From Pseudooceanicola atlanticus (GTDB lineage Bacteria > Pseudomonadota > Alphaproteobacteria > Rhodobacterales > Rhodobacteraceae), in NCBI RefSeq assembly GCF_000768315.1, contig NZ_AQQX01000017.1, forward strand, positions 1 to 62,109: a stretch of DNA of 62,109 nt. The letters run 5' to 3'. The position numbers were made by a program, and so were the translations under genes. Within the stretch, counting starts at the first letter, position 1. Each line of letters begins with the position of its first letter. Under the pieces are notes generated by a model that worked only from the letters and a program-made list of their open reading frames with translations, ran no database searches and was not told where the DNA came from. Positions 56,053 through 62,109 of the stretch are shown here, one piece after another.

Positions 56053-59000
56053 ATGGACAACCGAAGCCTGGCACTCGCACGCGATTTCCCATCGAAACCT
56101 CACCTTCTGCAGGCCATTCGCCTGATCGGCAGCGAGATTGAGAAGCAACCGCTCAAGAGCTCATCGCTCGCTCGGATCATGCGCGAGACTTTCGGTGGCA
56201 GCGATGCCGGCGGCGCGTGGTCCTGGCGCATGGCCTATGACCTGATGCAGGCCGCCACGGTGACGACGATCATGCAGGACAGCGGTTCGGACGTGCTCGC
56301 GACGGCCAGATTGCTCGCCTCACGGCTCCTGACGGAGACCCGGCGCTCCGAGCAGCAAATCCGTCTGCAACAGTTCTCGACGCCGCTGCCCTTTGCGGCA
56401 CTGGTAATACGCGCAGCCGCCATTCGCCCCGGCGAAACCGTCCTCGAACCTTCCGCCGGGACCGGCGCGCTGGCTGGTTTTGCCGTGCGCGCGGGTGGCA
56501 AACCGATGCTGAACGAGATCGATCCCTTCCGCAGGGCGCTTCTCGAGGCGACCATTGACACGCAGGTGACCGGCTTCGACGCGGAACATATTGATGATCT
56601 CCTGACGGTGCCCGACCTTCCCGGTGTCATCGTGATGAACCCACCCTTCGCCTCTTCGGTCGATCGCTCGCGGGACAGGCACATCGCGGCGAAACATCTG
56701 ATCTCCGCGGCTAAGCGCCTCGCGCCGGGCGGGCGTCTCGTGGCAATCATGCCGATGGGATTTTCGCCGGAACGGGACGCGGCCCATTGGTCACGGGCCT
56801 CGGCCATCGCAAAGCCGCGCCTAGCGCTCACGATCTCTGGCCACGTTTACCGCAAACTCGGCACCACGGTGGAAACCCAGCTCATGGTCTTCGACAAGGT
56901 GCAGGAGGAGATCGAGATCGTCCGTGCCATGGTCGACGATCTGGACGCGGCGCGCCAAATCATCGATGACATCGCCGCAACCCGCACTGCCACTCCCTCG
57001 ATCCAAACCGGTGCGCAGTTTCGGACTGGGTCGCGCCGGGTCGGTGTCCCAGTTGCACGTCAGCGCCCAATCGCCCAAGCGGCGTCTGCCAAACCCAAAT
57101 CGCATGCCGCCATCCCGCTGGCCTTCACCTGCCTCGACACACCCCGCGAAAACACCCCGGTCTCGGACATCTACGCTCGCTACCGCCCGCAGCGGATTGA
57201 GATCACGGGGGCTCAGGAACATCCCACGCCGCTCGTCGAGAGTATTGCCATGGCCTCGGTCGCGCCCCCGGTTCCGTCGAATGAAGCCGCCTCGGACCTG
57301 CGGCTGCCTGGCCATCTGATCGAGGGGGGTCATCTTTCCGAGGCCCAGCTCGAGACCATCCTGATGGCAAACGACGCCCACGGGCGCGACCTGCCGGGCA
57401 GGTTCACGATCGACGAAGACCAGTCCCGGATGACCCGCGCCGATGATAATCCAGAGGCGTACGCCTATCGGCTCGGTTACTTCCTCGGCGACGGCACCGG
57501 CTGCGGCAAGGGCCGCGAATGCGCCGGGCTCATCCTGGCGAACTGGCTCGCGGGTCGGCGCAAGGCGGTCTGGATCTCCAAATCCGCCACGCTCATCGAG
57601 GACGCAGTCCGCGACTGGACCGACCTCGGCGGCTCGCCCGCCGACATCCAGCCGCTCTCCAAATGGAAGCCTGACCAGCCTATCTCCATGGGCGATGGCA
57701 TCCTTTTTGTGACCTACGCGACACTCCGGTCCGCAGGCAAATGCGGGACGACCCGGTTGAGCCAGGTTCTGGGCTGGATGGGCGAGGGTTTCGACGGCGT
57801 GCTGGCTTTTGATGAGGCCCACGCCATGCAGAACGCCGCGGGGTCCGACGCGGGCAGGGGGGTCAAACCCTCCCAGCAGGGTCTCGCCGGGCTGCGTCTG
57901 CAGCTCGCCACGCCCCGGGCGCGGGTCTTTTATGTCTCGGCGACCGGGGCCACCAGCGTGCAGAACCTGGCCTATGCCTCCCGCCTCGGACTCTGGGGTC
58001 AGGGTCCGGACTATCCCTTCCCGAGCCGGGAGAGCTTTGTCTCGGCAATGGAGGCCGGAGGCGTTGCCGCGATGGAAGTCGTGGCGCGCGACCTCAAAAC
58101 GCTCGGATTCTACACCGCGCGGGCGCTCAGCTTCGATGGTGTGGAATATGACGTGCTCGAACATGCGCTGACACCGGCGCAGATCGAGATCTATGACGCC
58201 TATGCCGGGGCATTCCGGACGATCCACCATAATCTCGAGGCGGCGCTGACCGCGACCGGGGTCAATGATGCCTCCGGTCAGACGAACGCCTCTGCCGCGA
58301 AGGCCTCGGCCAAATCCCGCTTCGAGAGCACCAAGCAGCGCTTCTTCAACCACCTTCTGATGGGCATGAAAGCCCCGACCGTCATCCGTGCCATTGAAGA
58401 TGATTTGGCCGAGGGATTTGCCTGCGTCATCCAGGTGGTCTCGACGGGCGAGAGCCTGTTGAAGCGACGGCTCGAGGCGATGGACCCCGAAGACGAGCTG
58501 GTCGAGGGGGCGTTGACGCCTCGGGATTATGTGCTCTCCTACCTCGAACAGGCCTTCCCGATCCATGCCCAGAAGATCGTGGAGATCGACGGGAACATGG
58601 TCGCGGAGCCGCTGCGGGATGCGAATGGCGCCCTGGTTGTCTCCCGCGAGGCCGAGGCCTTGCGCGATGAGGCAATGATAGAGCTGATGTCCCTGGCGCC
58701 GATCCCTTCGGCGCTGGACCAGATCCTCTGGGCCTTCGGGGATGAGGTCGTGGCCGAGGTGACAGGGCGCTCCATCCGCCCCCTGAAAGCCAGCGAAGGT
58801 GCCCTCTTCATCGAGAAGCGGTCCGCCAGCAGTAATTCTTCTGAAACCCGGGCCTTCATGGATGGCGAGAAGGACATCCTGATCTTCTCCGATGCCGGCG
58901 GGACGGGCCGGTCCTATCATGCCGCTCAAACGGCCAAGAACCAGAAACGGCGACGGCACTACCTGCTGGAGCCCGGTTGGCGGGCCGATGCCGCGATCCA

Positions 59001-60312
59001 GGGGCTCGGCCGCACGCATCGTTCGGCTCAGGTCAGCGCGCCTTTCTTCCGGGTCTGCACCTCGGATGTGCACGGCGAGAAACGCTTCACCTCCACGATC
59101 GCCCGACGGCTTGATCAGCTGGGCGCCCTCACCAAGGGCCAGCGCGAGACCGGCTCCCAGGGCATGTTCCGCGAGGAGGACAATCTCGAAAGCCCGATCG
59201 CAAGGGGTGCGCTGCGAGGCTATTACGCCGATCTCGCCGCCGGGCGCGCGGCGGCCATGAGCTACGAACAGTTCAGCGATTGGACAGCTCTTCGACTGAT
59301 CGACCAGGACGGCGTGCTCCTGGAAGAGTTGCCGCCGATCCAGCGCTTCCTCAACCGTGTCCTGGCGCTGCCGATCCACATGCAGAATGCACTTTTTGTC
59401 GAGTTCATGAGCCGGATTGCCGATCAGACCGAGCGGGCGCGGGCTGCAGGCACACTCGATCTCGGCGTCGAGACATTGCGCGGCGAGAGGATCGAGCAGG
59501 TCTCGACCGAGGATCTCTGGACCTGTCCGCGCTCCGGAGCGGTGACACGGATCATCGGACTGGAGGTGACGGACCCCGTCCATATCCTCTCCGCAGAAGA
59601 AGCTTTGGACCGGAACCCCGACAAGCTGCCAATGATCAACAGTGCCTCGGGACGTGCGGCGCTGATCTCCTCGCGTCCGATGCAGATGTATGACGAAGAG
59701 ATCGTCACGCTCATGCGCAAGGTGACCCGGCCAAGCGGGTCCACCTATGTCGAGGAAGGGAAGTTCCAGGCCTCCGCCTGGGAAGAGATCGAAAAGCCCG
59801 AGTTCCGCCGCCTCTGGGACGAGGAGGCCAACAGCCTGCCGAAGGTGACCACGACGAAGCTATACCTGCTGACCGGGCTGCTGTTGCCGATCTGGAAGGA
59901 TATCCCCTCGGGCAACGAACGCATCTACCGCGTCACACCTGAGGCACAGACAGCGATGATCGGCCGGACCGTCAGCGAGGACGGCGCCGCGGCCCTGCGT
60001 GCGCGGTTCATGGTCGGCACCCCGAAAACCCCGCGGGACATGCTGACGGCCGCGCTCGGATCCACCGCGCCGGTCGATCTGGGACGCGGCCTCACGCTCA
60101 CCCGCCGCCGGGTCGCGGGCGCGGCCCGTCTCGAGATCGACGGGGCCGACCGGGGCACGATCGACGGGTTGAAGGCCCTGGGGTGTTTCACCGAGATCAT
60201 CGCCTTCCAGCTTCGGGTCTTCGTGCCCCACGGGGAGGGCGTCGATACCGCTGCGATCCTCGGCCGGATCGTGGCGGACGGATCAGCCTCCAGGGCTGAT
60301 CGCGCCGCCTGA
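56053..60312 (+). CDS. Giant methyltransferase-like / strawberry-notch-like helicase, copy 2
   Basis: This 1,419-residue protein has the same architecture as the product of 1074-5471. The SAM loop EPSAGTGAL is near residue 132 and NPPF near 196. Walker A GDGTGCGKGR is near 479, Walker B AFDEAHAM near 587 and the helicase motif AIQGLGRTHRS near 980. It has a DEAH box where copy 1 has DESH. The two are diverged, so they are old paralogues or were acquired separately. It follows AAAGGACAGACGAT. Its partner toprim gene is not duplicated. Confidence 0.82.
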   Translation: MDNRSLALARDFPSKPHLLQAIRLIGSEIEKQPLKSSSLARIMRETFGGSDAGGAWSWRMAYDLMQAATVTTIMQDSGSDVLATARLLASRLLTETRRSEQQIRLQQFSTPLPFAALVIRAAAIRPGETVLEPSAGTGALAGFAVRAGGKPMLNEIDPFRRALLEATIDTQVTGFDAEHIDDLLTVPDLPGVIVMNPPFASSVDRSRDRHIAAKHLISAAKRLAPGGRLVAIMPMGFSPERDAAHWSRASAIAKPRLALTISGHVYRKLGTTVETQLMVFDKVQEEIEIVRAMVDDLDAARQIIDDIAATRTATPSIQTGAQFRTGSRRVGVPVARQRPIAQAASAKPKSHAAIPLAFTCLDTPRENTPVSDIYARYRPQRIEITGAQEHPTPLVESIAMASVAPPVPSNEAASDLRLPGHLIEGGHLSEAQLETILMANDAHGRDLPGRFTIDEDQSRMTRADDNPEAYAYRLGYFLGDGTGCGKGRECAGLILANWLAGRRKAVWISKSATLIEDAVRDWTDLGGSPADIQPLSKWKPDQPISMGDGILFVTYATLRSAGKCGTTRLSQVLGWMGEGFDGVLAFDEAHAMQNAAGSDAGRGVKPSQQGLAGLRLQLATPRARVFYVSATGATSVQNLAYASRLGLWGQGPDYPFPSRESFVSAMEAGGVAAMEVVARDLKTLGFYTARALSFDGVEYDVLEHALTPAQIEIYDAYAGAFRTIHHNLEAALTATGVNDASGQTNASAAKASAKSRFESTKQRFFNHLLMGMKAPTVIRAIEDDLAEGFACVIQVVSTGESLLKRRLEAMDPEDELVEGALTPRDYVLSYLEQAFPIHAQKIVEIDGNMVAEPLRDANGALVVSREAEALRDEAMIELMSLAPIPSALDQILWAFGDEVVAEVTGRSIRPLKASEGALFIEKRSASSNSSETRAFMDGEKDILIFSDAGGTGRSYHAAQTAKNQKRRRHYLLEPGWRADAAIQGLGRTHRSAQVSAPFFRVCTSDVHGEKRFTSTIARRLDQLGALTKGQRETGSQGMFREEDNLESPIARGALRGYYADLAAGRAAAMSYEQFSDWTALRLIDQDGVLLEELPPIQRFLNRVLALPIHMQNALFVEFMSRIADQTERARAAGTLDLGVETLRGERIEQVSTEDLWTCPRSGAVTRIIGLEVTDPVHILSAEEALDRNPDKLPMINSASGRAALISSRPMQMYDEEIVTLMRKVTRPSGSTYVEEGKFQASAWEEIEKPEFRRLWDEEANSLPKVTTTKLYLLTGLLLPIWKDIPSGNERIYRVTPEAQTAMIGRTVSEDGAAALRARFMVGTPKTPRDMLTAALGSTAPVDLGRGLTLTRRRVAGAARLEIDGADRGTIDGLKALGCFTEIIAFQLRVFVPHGEGVDTAAILGRIVADGSASRADRAA

Positions 60313-60332
60313 AAGGAAAAGCGGGCCTTGGG
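60311..60332 (+). repeat. Recurrent leader motif, copy 4
   Basis: GAAAGGAAAAGC followed by GGGCCTTGGG, starting at the stop codon of methyltransferase-helicase 2 and 106 bp before the DUF6878 start. Confidence 0.5.
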
Positions 60333-60437
60333 TCGGGGGAACGCGGAAGGGTGCTTTGCCCCCTCGCGTTCCGCCGCCGTGGCGTGTCTCCAGACCCCTC
60401 GGCGCCTTCCCCAATCCCAGACAAGAGGACGAGACCC

Positions 60438-60824
60438 ATGACCAACTCCGAGACCACCTTTGCCGAGACGATGGCAAAGTGGCAGGCCGAGCGCGAAGCC
60501 GCCAACAAGGCCACCCGAAACGAGCTGCTCCCGCAATTGCGAGGCCTCGGCATCACCGAGGTCACCGCCGAATACGAAGGCTACGGCGATTCCGGCAATA
60601 TCGAAGACGTAACGGTGCAGCCCGCAGGCATTGCGCTCCCTGACGAACTCTGCACGAAGGTTGGCGACTTCGCCTGGTCCGTCGCCTATCACCAGCATCC
60701 CGGCTTCGAGAACAACGAGGGCGGCTACGGCACGCTGACCTGGGATGTCATCGCCGACAGCATCACCCTCGATCATGCCGACCGCTACGTTGAATGCTCC
60801 CACAGTTTCGATGAGGGCCTGTGA
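60438..60824 (+). CDS. DUF6878 family protein
   Basis: This 128-residue protein has an N-terminal helix (AKWQAEREAANKATRNELLPQL) and LGITEVTAEYEGYGDSGNIEDV, a signature recalled for DUF6878. The C-terminal GGYGTLTWDVIADSITLDHADRYVE is also typical. The function is unknown. The ATG at 60438 follows AAGAGGACGAGACCC. DUF6915 follows after 1 bp. Confidence 0.72.
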   Translation: MTNSETTFAETMAKWQAEREAANKATRNELLPQLRGLGITEVTAEYEGYGDSGNIEDVTVQPAGIALPDELCTKVGDFAWSVAYHQHPGFENNEGGYGTLTWDVIADSITLDHADRYVECSHSFDEGL

Positions 60825-60825
60825 C

Positions 60826-61266
60826 ATGGCCCATCCCCTCCATCATGCCGAAAGTTCCGCCCGGAAGTATGGCGGAACGCCATCCGACTATCAGGCCGTT
60901 CACGACTGGTTCGATGCCTCAAAGGAGCATCTCGCCATCTTCACCCACCGTGCTCTGCGCCATCACACGCAAGGCATCTTCGAGGCCGAACGTGTCTTCG
61001 GGCTCTCCCTCACCAACGGGGCGGGGCGTGAGATTCCCATCCGCTGGATCGGCGAGCAGCATGTCCGCGAAGACTGTCAGGGCCGCATTCCGAGCCTCGC
61101 CGACTGGCTCGGACGGATCCAGCCCGAGCCCTGGATGGCCAACGGGCAGATCGACCGGCAAGCGCATGAGCCCGTCGGCGATCCGCGCACGAAATGGCTG
61201 GCCGAGGTGGCTGGGGGCAAGACGATCCTCGGCCTCAAGGACTGGATGGAGGCGAGGGGATCATGA
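60826..61266 (+). CDS. DUF6915 family protein
   Basis: This 146-residue protein starts MAHPLHHAESSARKYGGTPSDY, the pattern of DUF6915 plasmid proteins (HPLHHAESSARKFGG...), and contains HRALRHHTQGIFEAERVFG and IGEQHVREDCQGRIPSLADWL. The many His residues could bind a metal, but no function is known. It overlaps the downstream DUF5983 pseudogene by 4 bp. Confidence 0.72.
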   Translation: MAHPLHHAESSARKYGGTPSDYQAVHDWFDASKEHLAIFTHRALRHHTQGIFEAERVFGLSLTNGAGREIPIRWIGEQHVREDCQGRIPSLADWLGRIQPEPWMANGQIDRQAHEPVGDPRTKWLAEVAGGKTILGLKDWMEARGS

Positions 61267-61544
61267 TGCGCAACGTTCGCAGGTTCTACGATTGCAGCAC
61301 CGCACATCTGCCTGAATAAACCGTCCAGGCTATCGAGAACGGGCTCTTTGCCAAATCGCCGAGCATGCAGAATGAGTATGGCTGGCTGTTCTCCGTCCCT
61401 GTAACCCTCGCCGACATGCCGGAAGGCGTCGACTGCGACGCCTTCAAGGCGGTCATGGCGTTGGCGATGGATGCCGGGTGTGACTACGTCCTCTTCGATC
61501 GAGACGTCCCGCCAGCCCCCTATCTCGAGGTCTTCGACTGGTAG
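61263..61544 (+). pseudogene. DUF5983-like gene with in-frame stop
   Basis: The frame from ATG 61263 reads MMRNVRRFYDCSTAHLPE and then TAA (61317-61319). It continues in the same frame for another 75 codons with plausible protein (YGWLFSVPVTLADMPEGVDCDAFKAVMALAMDAGCDYVLFDRDVPPAPYLEVFDW). A single nonsense mutation therefore disables a DUF5983-like gene. Confidence 0.65.
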
Positions 61545-61561
61545 GTCAATCGCGGTTGCAC

Positions 61562-61596
61562 AGAGGCCCGATCCACGGATCGGGCCTCTCTTGTTT
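61562..61596 (+). terminator. Strong hairpin terminator
   Basis: AGAGGCCCGATCC and GGATCGGGCCTCT are perfect 13-bp arms with a 2-base loop (61562-61589), followed by CTTGTTT. It ends the DUF6878-DUF6915-DUF5983 transcript. Confidence 0.8.
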
Positions 61597-61625
61597 CCAA
61601 CACCAATACTGAAATGGAGATCCGG

Positions 61626-61905
61626 ATGAACGTCGCGGAGATAAAGCTCGCCGTGGATGCCGGCAAAATCCGTCCACTGGGCGAATGAGGGGTATCGGGT
61701 GCATCGGGACGGCCTTGGCCAATACCTCATAACCTTTGTGCCGAACGGCAGCACGATCGGGTTGACCGACCGGAGCGGCCGTAGGCTGAACGGAGCCGAG
61801 GCCGACTTCTTCATATCGGAGCCGGGCCATGATGGCGCGACAGCGCAGGGGAGGGTGGTGCGCGGGGCGACGTCGGACACCTTGTCTACCGCCGGGCCGG
61901 GCTGA
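61626..61905 (+). pseudogene. Small plasmid gene with frameshift in an A run
   Basis: An ATG at 61626 starts MNVAEIKLAVDAGK, and after AAAA (about 61661-61664) the sensible sequence continues in the +1 frame as SVHWANEGYRVHRDGLGQYL and TFVPNGSTIGLTD. One extra A would explain it. The intact family is a plasmid hypothetical protein of about 90 residues. A sequencing error in the A run is a real alternative. Confidence 0.6.
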
Positions 61906-61916
61906 CGGGCAGGAGA

Positions 61917-61938
61917 GAAAGGAAAGAGGGCTTTGTGG
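61917..61938 (+). repeat. Recurrent leader motif, copy 5
   Basis: GAAAGGAAAGA followed by GGGCTTTGTGG, 85 bp before the truncated gene at 62023. Confidence 0.4.
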
Positions 61939-62022
61939 TTTTGCGATCCCATGAGGGGTCGAAAAGCAATCCCGCGTGCTCTGGCCAAGTGCCGGGCAGC
62001 GGCAAACCCAAGGAGAAGACCT

Positions 62023-62094
62023 ATGTTCGCAGGAACCCTGACCAAGAATGCCGAAACCGCAGTGACCTGCCCCCTGTTGGTCCCTCGTTCATAA
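62023..62094 (+). pseudogene. 5' end of a gene truncated by the terminal repeat
   Basis: After AAGGAGAAGACCT an ATG starts MFAGTLTKNAETA, and the frame then runs into the terminal inverted repeat and stops at 62092-62094. The ribosome site and the preceding leader motif show that a real gene started here. It has been cut by the IS-like end. Confidence 0.5.
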
Positions 62095-62109
62095 TGAGAG
62101 TCTGCAGGT
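62061..62109. repeat. Right terminal inverted repeat, 49 bp
   Basis: Exact reverse complement of 3-51; see that entry. Read 5' to 3' it begins AGTGACCTGCCCCC and ends at the last base of the window, so the repeat may continue beyond it. Confidence 0.75.

Noticed and set aside
56821..59583. A 920-codon minus-strand open frame opposite methyltransferase-helicase 2
   Set aside because: Same reason as for copy 1; it has no start context or motif of its own and mirrors the conserved plus-strand codons.

Overview
The window looks like most or all of a repABC-type plasmid (possibly a chromid) from an alphaproteobacterium, most likely a Rhodobacterales/Rhodobacteraceae species. The evidence is the high G+C content, a repA-repB-repC cassette with parS-like sites and an antisense RNA, a DUF1403-scpB pair, and a set of plasmid-typical small protein families (DUF736, DUF2493, DUF3768, DUF6878, DUF6915, DUF5983). 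These assignments come from reading the sequence and from memory of the families; no database search was run. The two ends of the window are perfect 49-bp inverted copies of each other (3-51 and 62061-62109), as if the replicon was opened at copies of an insertion sequence.

Layout. 54-947: gene fragment and a ParDE toxin-antitoxin pair. 1074-9115: plasmid backbone (giant methyltransferase-helicase, toprim primase-like protein, DUF2493, DUF736, decayed genes). 9151-15754: replication and maintenance (parS sites, repABC, counter-transcribed RNA, tyrosine recombinase with a Xer-like site, DUF1403, ScpB). 15850-22972: defence island with a three-gene AbiE operon that ends in a class III cyclase-like protein, a short type II CBASS operon (CD-NTase, stand-alone E2, patatin phospholipase), and a divergent XRE-ImmA/IrrE pair that resembles the CapH/CapP regulators. 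23159-30262: a YegP-like protein, then a seven-gene His-Xaa-Ser (Hxs) operon with two radical SAM enzymes and two dihaem peroxidase/MauG-like proteins.

30357-43506: a cofactor block. It carries TPP-riboswitch-controlled thiC-thiM-thiE, a second TPP riboswitch driving a Nudix gene and thiD, an HPP-CBS membrane protein, panB-panC, nadA-nadB-nadC, pabB and a Dabb protein. 43681-44309: gene remnants and two adjacent tRNA genes, Leu(TAA) and a CAT-anticodon tRNA that is probably Ile2. Vitamin genes plus tRNAs suggest that the host has come to depend on this replicon.

44586-62094: a second stretch of plasmid backbone. An ardC-like antirestriction gene is split by a 6.5-kb element encoding three consecutive tyrosine recombinases (RIT/Tn554-like) and its own ArdC-like cargo gene. 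Then come DUF3768, a large ParB-like protein, two small proteins, a paralogue of the giant methyltransferase-helicase, DUF6878, DUF6915, and decaying genes (one nonsense codon, one frameshift, one truncation) running into the terminal repeat. No conjugation genes were seen.
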